Shown: positions 1 to 8,058, numbered from the stretch's first letter. The stretch: DNA of 30,043 nucleotides from CAYJNO01 sp964371715 (GCA_964371715.1 CAYJNO010000024.1:1-30043), one strand, 5' to 3'. Notes: generated by a model not told the origin, from the letters alone. Numbers and translations: made by a program.

Positions 1-21
1 AGATAACTCGTCGCCAGGTAT
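1..21 (+). rRNA. rrf: Putative 3' end of a 5S rRNA gene (partial)
   Basis: Bases 9-19 (CGTCGCCAGGT) resemble the 3' strand of helix I that closes 5S rRNA in Bacillota, where related endings such as CGCCGCCAAGC are usual. A strong intrinsic terminator follows at once, as expected at the end of an rRNA operon. Only about 20 nt lie inside the window, so the call rests on a short motif and its context. Alternatives are a tRNA 3' end (position 61 would be A rather than the near-invariant C) or the tail of a reading frame ending at the TAG at 23-25. Confidence 0.5.
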
Positions 22-23
22 TT

Positions 24-48
24 AGAACCCTTAGGGGTTCTTTTTTTT
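24..48 (+). terminator. Intrinsic terminator after the putative rRNA end
   Basis: AGAACCC (24-30) pairs with GGGTTCT (35-41) around a four-base loop, followed by eight T. It ends a plus-strand transcript entering from the left edge. Confidence 0.9.
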
Positions 49-61
49 ATGTAATCAAAAT

Positions 62-95
62 AAAAAAACATAATCTCTAAAATTTAGTGATTATG
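62..95 (-). terminator. Intrinsic terminator of the BaiN/HI0933-like gene
   Basis: On the minus strand CATAATC (95-89) pairs with GATTATG (75-69), with an inner CTAAA/TTTAG stem after one mismatch. Seven T follow (68-62). The hairpin includes the stop codon region of the gene it ends. Confidence 0.75.
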
Positions 96-1249
96 TCTGA
101 ATATGCACTATATGCACTTGATAAAGCCAAAGTTAAGTTATATCCCCCAATAGGGCCATGAATATCAACACATTCACCTATAAAATATAACCCCTGATTT
201 TCTTTATTTTCAAATGATTTTGGATTTAATGATTTTGTAGAAATTCCTCCACCTGTTACAAATGCTTTTTCAATATTTTCAACTTTATCAATTATAAATT
301 TATGTTTTGTTATTAAATCAAATATAGCAAGTACTTCTTTATGAATTAATTGCTTTGTCAATCTTGATTTATCAATACTAAGCTTGTTTAGTAAATACTC
401 AGAAAACTTTATAGTGAAAATTTGAGCTAAGGTTGTAGAAATTTGTTTTTCTCTATATTTTTCTAGTAAATTACAAAAATCTTCAAATGATTTTTTTGTA
501 TAAAAATTAATTTCAATTTCTTTTATCTTTTTTTTATAAATATATTCACTAGCCTTCATTATGGCACTTCCACTTAGTCCTGTATGTGTAAATATTAAAT
601 GGCCATCAATTATCTTCTTATCAAAGCTTACTTCAACGTTAGAAAATGAGGTTCCAGCTAAATTAAAATTATCTTTTAAAATAATAGGTGCTTCGCAAGG
701 AAATAAGTCAACAACTTTAATATTAAAAAATTTAGCAAAGTCTATTGCGCTACCTGTACTACCTGTGTGTGGAAAACTTACGCCGCCTGTTGCTACAATA
801 ACATTTTTTGATTTGTAAGTATCAAATGGTGTTGTGATTATATAATAATCATCTTCTTTTTGAACCTTTGTTACTTCAGCATTATAATTAATTTCAGTAT
901 TGCAATCTGATAATAAAAAATTAAGTATATCGCTTGATTTATTTGATTTAGGAAAAACACAATCATTTTTTTCTACTACTAGTTCTACTTCCTCATTTAT
1001 CAACTTATAAATATCATAAGCATCAAACTTATTAATAGTACTATACAAAAATTTACTGTTGTGTTCAAACATACTAATCAAATCTTTTTTTTGTTTTAAA
1101 TTTGTTATATTACATCTTCCATTACCTGTTAATAAAAGTTTATTCCCAGATGTTTTCATTTTTTCTAACGTTAAAACATTATAGTTTTTTAATAACTTTC
1201 TAGCAAATAGACCACTACATCCAGCTCCAATTATTATTACATCATACAT
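77..1249 (-). CDS. NAD(P)/FAD-dependent oxidoreductase, BaiN/HI0933 (YhiN) family
   Basis: A 390-residue cytoplasmic flavoprotein. The N-terminal dinucleotide-binding motif GAGCSG (residues 8-13) should bind the FAD ADP moiety, and the family signature TGNGRCNITN is intact at residues 41-50. A second FAD-contacting motif of the form GLYFIGE..D..GPIGGYNL is present near residues 350-372. Length is close to the usual family size of about 400. Family members are annotated variously as aminoacetone oxidase-like or as BaiN, a flavoprotein tied to bile-acid dehydroxylation in gut anaerobes; the sequence alone does not fix the substrate. The ATG at 1249 gives a complete nucleotide-binding strand directly after the Met; only a weak AAAGAAAG-like ribosome site precedes it. 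The gene is transcribed alone, divergently from the cyclophilin gene, and has its own terminator overlapping its end. Confidence 0.85.
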   Translation of the reverse strand: MYDVIIIGAGCSGLFARKLLKNYNVLTLEKMKTSGNKLLLTGNGRCNITNLKQKKDLISMFEHNSKFLYSTINKFDAYDIYKLINEEVELVVEKNDCVFPKSNKSSDILNFLLSDCNTEINYNAEVTKVQKEDDYYIITTPFDTYKSKNVIVATGGVSFPHTGSTGSAIDFAKFFNIKVVDLFPCEAPIILKDNFNLAGTSFSNVEVSFDKKIIDGHLIFTHTGLSGSAIMKASEYIYKKKIKEIEINFYTKKSFEDFCNLLEKYREKQISTTLAQIFTIKFSEYLLNKLSIDKSRLTKQLIHKEVLAIFDLITKHKFIIDKVENIEKAFVTGGGISTKSLNPKSFENKENQGLYFIGECVDIHGPIGGYNLTLALSSAYSAYSDIITKF

Positions 1250-1308
1250 TAAAATACCAACTTTCTTTTAAATTCTTATTAATAATATCATAACTTTAGT
1301 AAATACTG

Positions 1309-1328
1309 TATAATATTTATGTAAGGAG
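1309..1328 (+). promoter_or_regulatory. -10 box and ribosome binding site for the cyclophilin gene
   Basis: TATAAT lies at 1309-1314 and AAGGAG at 1323-1328, nine bases before the ATG. No convincing -35 element is seen. The implied untranslated leader is very short. Confidence 0.6.
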
Positions 1329-1337
1329 AAATTTAGA

Positions 1338-1766
1338 ATGCAAAAAGCGAAAATAACAATGGAAAATGGTGAAGTTATCAATTTTGAATTATATGAGGAA
1401 CATGCACCACAAACAGTAGAAAATTTTATAAAGTTAATAAATGAAGGATACTACAATGGAAAAACATTCCATAGAGTAATACCAGGATTCGTATCACAAG
1501 GTGGTTGTCCTAATGGAAATGGTACAGGAGGACTTGGTTATACAATTCCATGTGAAACAAGTAGTAATCCTTTAATACACAAAGAAGGTGCGTTATCAAT
1601 GGCTCACGCAGGAAAGAATACAGGATGCTGTCAATTCTTTATTGTACATGATCCTCAACCTCATTTAGATGGTGTACATACTGTTTTTGGTCAAGTAACT
1701 GATAATATAAAAGCTGTAAAATCAATGAGAAATAATGACGTAATAAAAACAATGGAGTTAGTTTAA
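1338..1766 (+). CDS. Peptidyl-prolyl cis-trans isomerase, cyclophilin type
   Basis: A 142-residue minimal cyclophilin, catalysing proline cis-trans isomerisation in protein folding. It has no signal peptide, so it should be cytoplasmic. The core FHRVIPGFVSQGG (residues 44-56) carries the catalytic Arg46 and the substrate-contacting Phe51 and Gln54. QFFIVHDPQPHLDGVHTVFGQV (99-120, three family strands) holds the hydrophobic pocket and His114. The tryptophan that makes human cyclophilin A sensitive to cyclosporin is replaced by His109, as in many short bacterial forms. The start is fixed by AAGGAG nine bases upstream. It is a single-gene unit with its own promoter and terminator. Confidence 0.93.
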   Translation: MQKAKITMENGEVINFELYEEHAPQTVENFIKLINEGYYNGKTFHRVIPGFVSQGGCPNGNGTGGLGYTIPCETSSNPLIHKEGALSMAHAGKNTGCCQFFIVHDPQPHLDGVHTVFGQVTDNIKAVKSMRNNDVIKTMELV

Positions 1767-1796
1767 GATTTAGTATTTCACTAAATCTTTTTTTTT
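1765..1796 (+). terminator. Intrinsic terminator after the cyclophilin gene
   Basis: GATTTAGT (1767-1774) pairs with ACTAAATC (1780-1787) around ATTTC, followed by nine T. The hairpin begins inside the stop codon. Confidence 0.9.
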
Positions 1797-1797
1797 A

Positions 1798-1806
1798 TGT
1801 TATAAT
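1798..1806 (+). promoter_or_regulatory. Extended -10 promoter of MATE gene 1
   Basis: TGTTATAAT (1798-1806) is a perfect TGn-extended -10. TTCACT at 1777-1782 is a possible weak -35 inside the preceding terminator. Transcription would start near 1813, which argues against translation from the ATG at 1815. Confidence 0.6.
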
Positions 1807-1826
1807 CTTTTAATATGAGGGTAAAT

Positions 1827-3164
1827 ATGAAAAATGAAAATACATTAACAAATGGAAATGTGTATAAAGGTATCTTGATTTTTGCATTACCTATTTTATT
1901 GGGTAACTTATTTCAGCAATTTTATAATATTGCTGACTCATTAATTGTAGGAAACTTTCTTGGAAGTAATGCTCTTGCCGCAGTCAGTTCTGCTGGATCA
2001 CTAATATTCTTACTTGTTGGCTTCTTCCAAGGGCTATCTATGGGAGGTGGAATTTTATTAGCTAGATACTTCGGAGCAAAAGATAATATTAATATAGAAA
2101 AAGTAGTACATGTTTCTGTTGGATTTGGATTATTAGTAAGTATTTTACTTACAATATTGGGGATTACATTTACTCCATTAATTTTGGATTTAATGGGTAC
2201 ACCAGAAACTGTTATTAAAAATTCAATTTCATATTTTCAAGTTTATTTTGCAGGATCTATAGGCTTTGTAATGTACAACAGCTTTGTCGGAATACTACAA
2301 GCGATTGGAGATAGTAAAAGACCACTATTCTATTTAATGATTTCTACAATTATCAACATAATATTAGATTTACTTTTTATTGGAGTATTCAAGATGGGTG
2401 TTGGAAGTGCAGCTTTAGCAACTATAATTTCACAACTATTTAGTGCATATTTATGTTTAATTAGACTTACTAAAACAGATAATGTTTACAAACTTAATAT
2501 TAAAAGGGTCAGAATTGAAAAAGATATTTTAAAGAAAATAATACAACTTGGACTACCAGCAGGATTTCAAAATTCAATCATATCGTTTGCAAATATAATA
2601 GTTCAATCAAATATTAATATGTTTGGCGAATTGGCGATGGCAGGGTGTGGGGCATTTAATAAAATAGAAGGCTTTGCTTTTTTACCTATCACTTCATTTT
2701 CTATGTCTTTAACAACATTTGTAAGTCAAAATCTTGGTGCTGATAATATAGATAGAATAAAAAAAGGGGTAAAATTTGGTGTAGTATGTTCAATGATTTT
2801 AGCACAAACAATGGGGATAGTCTTGCTTATCTTTCCTGAAGCTTTCATTAGTATTTTTGATAAAAATCCAATAGTAATTGAATATGGGGTAAGAAGAATT
2901 GAGGCAGCCTCATTATTCTTTTTTGTACTGGCATATTCTCACTGTACAAGTGCAGTATTGAGAGGTGCAGGTAAATCAAAAGTTTCAATGATGATTATGC
3001 TTCTTTGCTGGTGTGTAATCAGGGTGAGCATTCTTGAAATTGCAATGCCTATTTTTAATAGTATTGAGGTTGTAAATTATGTTTATCCAATCACTTGGAC
3101 ATTAAGCTCATTATGTTTCTATTATTATTATAGGAGAATAAAATGGGAAAATTTAATTTATTAA
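1827..3164 (+). CDS. MATE family multidrug efflux transporter (copy 1)
   Basis: About 445 residues of alternating hydrophobic segments matching the 12-helix, two-lobe MATE fold, which exports cationic drugs or metabolites using a Na+ or H+ gradient. Family hallmarks include the N-terminal segment LPILLGNLFQQFYNIADS with a following G-N-F-L-G, the pseudo-symmetric repeat in the second lobe beginning around LGLPAGFQNSI, and RGAGKSK late in the protein, equivalent to the RG.G..R region of MATE proteins. An ATG at 1815 is in frame, but the ATG at 1827 is preferred because GAGGG (1817-1821) lies at proper ribosome-site spacing and transcription probably starts near 1813. It is followed by a second, divergent MATE gene with its own promoter. 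The substrate cannot be told. Confidence 0.88.
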   Translation: MKNENTLTNGNVYKGILIFALPILLGNLFQQFYNIADSLIVGNFLGSNALAAVSSAGSLIFLLVGFFQGLSMGGGILLARYFGAKDNINIEKVVHVSVGFGLLVSILLTILGITFTPLILDLMGTPETVIKNSISYFQVYFAGSIGFVMYNSFVGILQAIGDSKRPLFYLMISTIINIILDLLFIGVFKMGVGSAALATIISQLFSAYLCLIRLTKTDNVYKLNIKRVRIEKDILKKIIQLGLPAGFQNSIISFANIIVQSNINMFGELAMAGCGAFNKIEGFAFLPITSFSMSLTTFVSQNLGADNIDRIKKGVKFGVVCSMILAQTMGIVLLIFPEAFISIFDKNPIVIEYGVRRIEAASLFFFVLAYSHCTSAVLRGAGKSKVSMMIMLLCWCVIRVSILEIAMPIFNSIEVVNYVYPITWTLSSLCFYYYYRRIKWENLIY

Positions 3165-3171
3165 ATTATAC

Positions 3172-3200
3172 TTGCAATATAAAAGTTAATTAGCTATAAT
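3172..3200 (+). promoter_or_regulatory. Promoter of MATE gene 2
   Basis: TTGCAA (3172-3177), a 17-bp spacer and TATAAT (3195-3200) form a near-consensus housekeeping promoter. Transcription should start near 3207, giving a leader of about 90 nt. Confidence 0.75.
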
Positions 3201-3206
3201 CTTATA

Positions 3207-3296
3207 GGCTATAAAAACCACAAAAAAGTATTTCTAACAAGTGATGAAACCACTCTAAAAAACAGGAGTGGTTTTTATTATTTAGGAGGAAAGTAT
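3207..3296 (+). promoter_or_regulatory. Attenuator-like leader of MATE gene 2
   Basis: The leader carries an intrinsic terminator at 3247-3276. Its 5' part holds AAAAACCAC (3213-3221), which is perfectly complementary over 9 nt to GTGGTTTTT (3268-3276), the 3' arm of that terminator. The two pairings are mutually exclusive, as in an antiterminator/terminator switch. A tiny frame, ATG AAA CCA CTC TAA (3244-3258), overlaps the 5' arm, but it has no clear ribosome site. The signal sensed is unknown. Confidence 0.5.
3247..3276 (+). terminator. Intrinsic terminator within the MATE 2 leader
   Basis: AAACCACTC (3247-3255) pairs with GAGTGGTTT (3266-3274) over nine base pairs around a ten-base loop, with a short T-run (3272-3276). 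It lies between the promoter and the start codon of MATE gene 2, so it either attenuates that gene or ends MATE gene 1. Confidence 0.8.
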
Positions 3297-4634
3297 ATGA
3301 ATAAAATGGGTTCGATGTCAATTAATAAATTACTTATTAATATGTCATTACCAATAATGCTTGCTTTGTTTATTCAAGCATTATATAACATTGTAGATAG
3401 TATGTTTGTTGCAAACTACTCTATTGAAGCATTGGATGCAGTATCAGTAGCATTCCCAGTATCAATGATAATAATTGCACTTTCAGTTGGTAGTGCAATA
3501 GGTATGGGAGCAGTCTTAGCAAAAAAACTTGGAGAAGGGAAAAGAGATGAAGCAAGTAATATAGCAATGCACGGATTATTCATTGCGATAATGACTTGGT
3601 TAATTTTGACTATTGTTGTTACTTTATTTTCAAAACAGTTTTTTATGTCATTTAGCAGTGATATTAATATTGTAAATATGGCATACGATTATTCTTTAAT
3701 TTGTACTGTTGGAGGATTTGGGATATTTATACAGATTATGGTTGAAAGAATACTGCAATCAACAGGAAATACAGTTGCAAATTTAAAGATGCAAATTGCT
3801 AGTGCACTAATAAATGTAATTTTGGATCCAATATTAATTTTTGGATTTATATTTATTCCAAGTTTAGGAATAAAAGGAGCAGCGATTGCAACAATTACAG
3901 GGCAAATTATTGGTGCGATATATGGTTTAAATATTGTAAATAAACAAGTTAAAGAAGTAAATATTAATATTAAAGAATTTAAGTTTAATATTAATACGAT
4001 TAAAGAAATATACAGTATAGGATTTTCGGCAATTTTGATGCAATCAGTTGGAACAATTATGCTTATAGGCGTTAATTATATTCTAGCAATGGAATCTGAA
4101 ACAGCAATTTCAGTATACGGAGTATATGCAAAACTACAACAGTTTGTATTTATGCCTGTCTATGGACTTTGTAATGCTTTAGTAGCAATAGTCGCATTTA
4201 ATTATGGTGCAAAAAACCAAAGTAGGGTTAAAGAGACAATAAAATATGCAGTTTTAATGAGTTTAGGAATTATGATGTTTGGAACGATACTATTTCAACT
4301 ATTCGCTACAAATGCTTTGAGCTTATATAATGCAACACCTGAAATGTATGAATTAGGAATAAATGCACTAAAAATAATTTCGTTTTCATTTGTTTTTGCA
4401 GGGTATTGCTTTATATTTGGATCTGTATTTCAAGCGCTAGGAAAAGGTGTACTTTCTTTAATTGTAACTCTTGTTAGATCAATAATTATTGCTATTCCCG
4501 TAGTATATATTATGTATATATACTACGGAATTGATGCAGCTTGGTATGGTTTTATAATTTCTGAAATTTGTGGATTTGTACTTGTAAATATATTCTTAAT
4601 CAATGTAAATAAAAAGATTATAAATAAAATATAA
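3297..4634 (+). CDS. MATE family multidrug efflux transporter (copy 2)
   Basis: A 445-residue polytopic membrane protein of the MATE superfamily with about 12 predicted helices. It opens with a short polar stretch (MNKMGSMSINKLL) and then the family segment LPIMLALFIQALYNIVDSMFV; G.A...A..I is seen near the end of each lobe. It is clearly distinct from the neighbouring MATE gene rather than a recent duplicate, judging by the differing helices and loops. It most resembles the NorM/DinF-type Na+- or H+-coupled exporters of Bacillota. The start is fixed by AGGAGGA at 3284-3290. Expression probably depends on its own promoter and on read-through of a terminator in the leader. The substrate is unknown. 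Confidence 0.88.
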   Translation: MNKMGSMSINKLLINMSLPIMLALFIQALYNIVDSMFVANYSIEALDAVSVAFPVSMIIIALSVGSAIGMGAVLAKKLGEGKRDEASNIAMHGLFIAIMTWLILTIVVTLFSKQFFMSFSSDINIVNMAYDYSLICTVGGFGIFIQIMVERILQSTGNTVANLKMQIASALINVILDPILIFGFIFIPSLGIKGAAIATITGQIIGAIYGLNIVNKQVKEVNINIKEFKFNINTIKEIYSIGFSAILMQSVGTIMLIGVNYILAMESETAISVYGVYAKLQQFVFMPVYGLCNALVAIVAFNYGAKNQSRVKETIKYAVLMSLGIMMFGTILFQLFATNALSLYNATPEMYELGINALKIISFSFVFAGYCFIFGSVFQALGKGVLSLIVTLVRSIIIAIPVVYIMYIYYGIDAAWYGFIISEICGFVLVNIFLINVNKKIINKI

Positions 4635-4657
4635 TACTATATCAAAGAATAATATTA

Positions 4658-4689
4658 TGTTAAAATAATATACGTGTTTAATATGGAGG
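4658..4689 (+). promoter_or_regulatory. Extended -10 and ribosome binding site for purA
   Basis: TGTTAAAAT (4658-4666) is a TGn-extended -10 and GGAGG (4685-4689) sits five bases before the ATG. No clear -35, no PUR box and no riboswitch are visible in the 59-nt gap. Confidence 0.5.
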
Positions 4690-4693
4690 TATT

Positions 4694-5974
4694 ATGGCAA
4701 CTTATGTGGTAGTAGGAACCCAATGGGGTGATGAAGGTAAAGGTAAAATAGTCGATGTTTTAGGAAATAAAATGGACTATGTAGTAAGATTTCAAGGTGG
4801 AAATAATGCAGGTCATACTGTTATTGTTAATGGTGAAAAATCAATATTGCATCTATTACCATCAGGTATTTTAAGTGAGAATGCGACTTGTATAATTGGA
4901 GCAGGTGTTGTTGTTGACCCATTTGTACTGCAAAAAGAAATTGAAGTATTAGAAAGCCGTGGATTAAGTACAAATCATCTAAAAGTAAGTGAAAGAGCGC
5001 ATTTAATCATGCCTTATCACATTAAGTTAGATATTCTACAAGAAGCAGCAATGGAAGATAATAAAATAGGTACAACTAAAAGAGGTATTGGTCCATGCTA
5101 TGCAGATAAGTTTACCAGAATAGGATTAAGAGTAGTAGACTTAAAAGATTATGAAGGATTTAAAGAAAAACTAAAGAGAACTTTAAAAATAAAAAATGAT
5201 CAAATTGTAAAGTTATACAATGAAGAACCTTATGATTATGATCAATTAATAAAAGAATTTGAAATTGTTAGAGAACAATTACTTCCAAGAATGATTGATG
5301 CAGTTAGTGTTGTCAATGAAGCTATAGAAAATAATAAAAATGTAATGTTTGAAGGTGCACAGGCTAGTATGTTAGATATTAATTATGGGACATATCCTTA
5401 CGTTACATCATCAAGCCCAACAGCTGCAGGGTTATTAGAAGGTTCTGGAGTTGCACCGCAATGTCTAGAAACTGTTATTGGAGTAGTTAAAGCTTATTCA
5501 ACAAGAGTAGGTGAAGGTCCATTTATCAGTGAGTTACATGATGAAGTTGGAGAAGAAATACGCAAAATAGGTAATGAATTTGGTTCTACAACAGGGCGTC
5601 CAAGAAGATGTGGATGGCTAGATTTATGTGTTGTAAAACATTCTGCTAGACTAAATGGTTTAACAGACTTAGTAGTAACTAAAATAGATGTTTTAACTGG
5701 ATTTGAAAATCTAGAGGTATTAGTTGGATATGAAATCAATGGAGATGTCACGACAAATATACCTGCCTCATTAATAGAATATGGAAATGCAAAACCTGTA
5801 TATAAAACAATGCCTGGATGGACAGAAGATATTAGTAAAATACGTGATTATGACTTGCTTCCACAAAACTGTAAAAATTACTTAGCATTAATCGAAGAGT
5901 TTACAGGAGTAAAGATTGCATTAGTATCTGTAGGACCTGATAGAGAAAATAATATAAATCTAAAAGAATTTTAA
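4694..5974 (+). CDS. purA: Adenylosuccinate synthetase
   Basis: Catalyses GTP-dependent condensation of IMP with aspartate to adenylosuccinate, the first committed step to AMP; PurB, encoded at 25.4 kb, completes it. The 426-residue length is normal. The P-loop-like WGDEGKGK (residues 11-18) carries catalytic Asp13, and GGNNAGHTV places catalytic His41, matching the classic E. coli numbering. The Asp-binding loop near STTGRPRRCGW is present, as is the C-terminal guanine-binding region TKIDVLTG. The gene has its own promoter and terminator and stands about 8.4 kb upstream of the main purine operon, so AMP synthesis is transcribed separately from IMP synthesis. Confidence 0.97.
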   Translation: MATYVVVGTQWGDEGKGKIVDVLGNKMDYVVRFQGGNNAGHTVIVNGEKSILHLLPSGILSENATCIIGAGVVVDPFVLQKEIEVLESRGLSTNHLKVSERAHLIMPYHIKLDILQEAAMEDNKIGTTKRGIGPCYADKFTRIGLRVVDLKDYEGFKEKLKRTLKIKNDQIVKLYNEEPYDYDQLIKEFEIVREQLLPRMIDAVSVVNEAIENNKNVMFEGAQASMLDINYGTYPYVTSSSPTAAGLLEGSGVAPQCLETVIGVVKAYSTRVGEGPFISELHDEVGEEIRKIGNEFGSTTGRPRRCGWLDLCVVKHSARLNGLTDLVVTKIDVLTGFENLEVLVGYEINGDVTTNIPASLIEYGNAKPVYKTMPGWTEDISKIRDYDLLPQNCKNYLALIEEFTGVKIALVSVGPDRENNINLKEF

Positions 5975-5996
5975 GATGGAGAAATCCATCTTTTTT
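5975..5996 (+). terminator. Intrinsic terminator after purA
   Basis: GATGGA (5975-5980) and TCCATC (5985-5990) pair around a GAAA tetraloop, followed by six T. Confidence 0.9.
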
Positions 5997-6076
5997 ATTA
6001 ATACAGTGACTAATTACACAGTAATATACATTATCAACATATAAAGATTAAATGTATAAATAATTAAAAAAATAAC

Positions 6077-6123
6077 TTGTTATTATATTATTTGTGTGAT
6101 AATATTTTCACATAAATGGAGGG
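6077..6123 (+). promoter_or_regulatory. Promoter with overlapping palindrome before the flavoprotein gene
   Basis: A TGn-extended -10, TGTGATAAT (6095-6103), is preceded by TTGTTA (6077-6082) at a short 15-bp spacing. An 18-bp near-perfect palindrome, TGTGATAATATTTTCACA (6095-6112, one mismatched pair), covers the -10. The half site TGTGA is typical of CRP/FNR-type and Rex-type operators, but the 8-bp spacing differs from their usual 6 bp. GGAGGG at 6118-6123 is the ribosome site. Confidence 0.45.
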
Positions 6124-6126
6124 AAT

Positions 6127-7995
6127 ATGAAGAGATTATTAAAATTATTAGTATCAAGCATATTAGTATTAAGTTTAGTTGCTTGTTCAAGTGAAAACAC
6201 AACTGAAGAAGCAACAGGAATGAGTGCAGGAACATACACTCAAACAGTAACAGGATTTAAAGATGGGTTAAATGTTGAAGTTGTGTTATCTGAAACTGAA
6301 ATCTTAGAAGTAAATATTTTAGAAAACAGTGAAACACCAGATAAAGCTGCACCTGCATTTGATGCTATTCCAAGCTTAATTGTAGATAATCAAAGTATTG
6401 CTGTTGATTCAGTTGCAGGTGCAACAATGACATCTGATGCAATTAAATTAGCTGTTGAACAAGCAATTGTTGAAGCTGGTGGAAACATTGAAGATTTCAA
6501 AACAGTTGTAGAGTCAGTTTCAGTAGTAGATGCACCATTAACTAGTGATGAACTACCAACAGAATGGGATCAAACATATGATGTAGTAGTTGTTGGTGCA
6601 GGATTTGCAGGAATGGCAGCAGCTCATTCAGCTCAAGAAAATGGGGCAACAACATTATTAATAGATAAAATGCCGACAGTAGGTGGTAATAGCGCGATTA
6701 ATGGTGGTCAATATGCTGCATATACAAGTTCAATTGCAGCAGATTTACAAGCAGAATTAGGACTACCTGCTGATACAGCAGAACAACACATTGCCGATAC
6801 GATTGCAGGTGGTGGAAATTTATCAAATCCAGAATTAGTAGAAGTTATGGTAAATGGATCACCAATGTATTTAAATATTTTATTAGAAAATGGATTAGTA
6901 GTTAGAGATACACTAGCGATGCCAGGGGGACATAATGGTTACCGTACATATGTAACTGAAAATTCAATTGGATCAGATATTACATCTATTCAAGAACAAA
7001 TCGTATTAGATGCAGGTGTTGAATTATTATTAGATACAAAAATGGTACAAATTTATATGGATGAAACAGGAACAGTTGTTGGAATTCAAGTTGCAACTGA
7101 AGAAGGAAATTTAAATATCAAAGCAGAAAATGGAGTTATTTTAGCAACTGGTGGTTTTGGAGCAAATCCTGATATGCGCGTTGAATATAATGCAGAATTA
7201 ACAGATGCTTATCCAACAACAAATAATTCAAGTGCTACAGGTGAAGGTTTAAAAATGGCTGAGGAAATTGGAGCAGGAACAGTTGATATGGAGTGGATTC
7301 AACTATATCCATATGCAATACCTGATACGGGAGTATTAGATACTGCAGGAGTAATTCCATTCACAGGGCCTTCATATGGTTTCTTAAATGTAGATCAAAC
7401 AGGTGTTAGATTTGTTAATGAAGCAGAAACACGCGATAATGTATCAGCTGCAATGCAAGCAACAGGTGGAGTAACTACATTCTCTATCTTTACTGCTGAA
7501 GTAGCTGCATGGGTGCCACAAGAAGATATTGAACAATATATCGCTGATGGAAGAATTATCATGGGTGAAACTGTTGAAGAATTAGTGGCTAATATTAATG
7601 CACAAACATATCAAGGTGAAACAATCAATATGGATGCTGCAACATTACAAGCAACTATTGATGCACATAACTCTTATATTGCAGATGGAACAGACCCAGA
7701 ATTTAATAAAGAAATCAAAGATTCTATGATTCAAATCGGTGAAGGACCATACTTAGCATTAGCTCAATGGCCATCAGTTCACCATACTATGGGTGGATTA
7801 ACTATTAATGCAAATGCTCAAGTATTAAATGCAAACGGTGAAATTATTCCTGGTTTATTTGCTGCAGGTGAAGTTACAGGTGGTGTTCATGGTAACAACC
7901 GCCTTGGATCAAATGCTGATGCTGATGCTATGTCATTTGGATTAGTAGCAGGAACATATGCCGCTACAGGAACTAATCCTGTTATAGAAGAATAA
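6127..7995 (+). CDS. Exported FMN-binding, fumarate-reductase-family flavoprotein (lipoprotein)
   Basis: 622 residues. A lipoprotein signal peptide ends in LSLVAC with lipidated Cys20, so the enzyme should sit outside the membrane. Residues about 35-118 form an FMN-binding domain with DSVAGATMTS, where Thr100 fits the site that ApbE flavinylates. Residues about 150-610 are a FAD_binding_2 domain (GAGFAG at 157-162) of the soluble fumarate reductase/urocanate reductase family. Catalytic acid Arg436 (ETRDN), VHHTMGG (His552/553) and GNNRLGSNA (Arg592) are conserved. The position of the substrate-contacting His in RxHRP fumarate reductases appears to be Tyr275, and the Thr-Glu carboxylate-binding pair is not evident, so fumarate may not be the substrate. 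Such proteins commonly receive electrons through flavin-based extracellular electron transfer. No ApbE or quinol partner is in the window. The gene forms a single-gene unit. Confidence 0.85.
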   Translation: MKRLLKLLVSSILVLSLVACSSENTTEEATGMSAGTYTQTVTGFKDGLNVEVVLSETEILEVNILENSETPDKAAPAFDAIPSLIVDNQSIAVDSVAGATMTSDAIKLAVEQAIVEAGGNIEDFKTVVESVSVVDAPLTSDELPTEWDQTYDVVVVGAGFAGMAAAHSAQENGATTLLIDKMPTVGGNSAINGGQYAAYTSSIAADLQAELGLPADTAEQHIADTIAGGGNLSNPELVEVMVNGSPMYLNILLENGLVVRDTLAMPGGHNGYRTYVTENSIGSDITSIQEQIVLDAGVELLLDTKMVQIYMDETGTVVGIQVATEEGNLNIKAENGVILATGGFGANPDMRVEYNAELTDAYPTTNNSSATGEGLKMAEEIGAGTVDMEWIQLYPYAIPDTGVLDTAGVIPFTGPSYGFLNVDQTGVRFVNEAETRDNVSAAMQATGGVTTFSIFTAEVAAWVPQEDIEQYIADGRIIMGETVEELVANINAQTYQGETINMDAATLQATIDAHNSYIADGTDPEFNKEIKDSMIQIGEGPYLALAQWPSVHHTMGGLTINANAQVLNANGEIIPGLFAAGEVTGGVHGNNRLGSNADADAMSFGLVAGTYAATGTNPVIEE

Positions 7996-8002
7996 ATTTA
8001 TT

Positions 8003-8027
8003 AAAGACATCTTATGATGTCTTTTTT
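8003..8027 (+). terminator. Intrinsic terminator after the flavoprotein gene
   Basis: AAAGACATC (8003-8011) pairs with GATGTCTTT (8016-8024) around TTAT, within a run of T to 8027. Confidence 0.9.
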
Positions 8028-8058
8028 AATACTTTACACTTTCTTTTTAATTTTTTAG

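Noticed and set aside
1..16. tRNA 3' end terminating in GCCA
   Set aside because: If CCA is at 14-16, the T-stem position 61 would be A instead of the near-invariant C. A 5S rRNA tail fits the sequence and the following terminator better.
1..25. C-terminal end of a protein gene (frame ending in TAG at 23-25)
   Set aside because: Only seven codons are visible, and the stop overlaps the terminator stem. There is no independent support.
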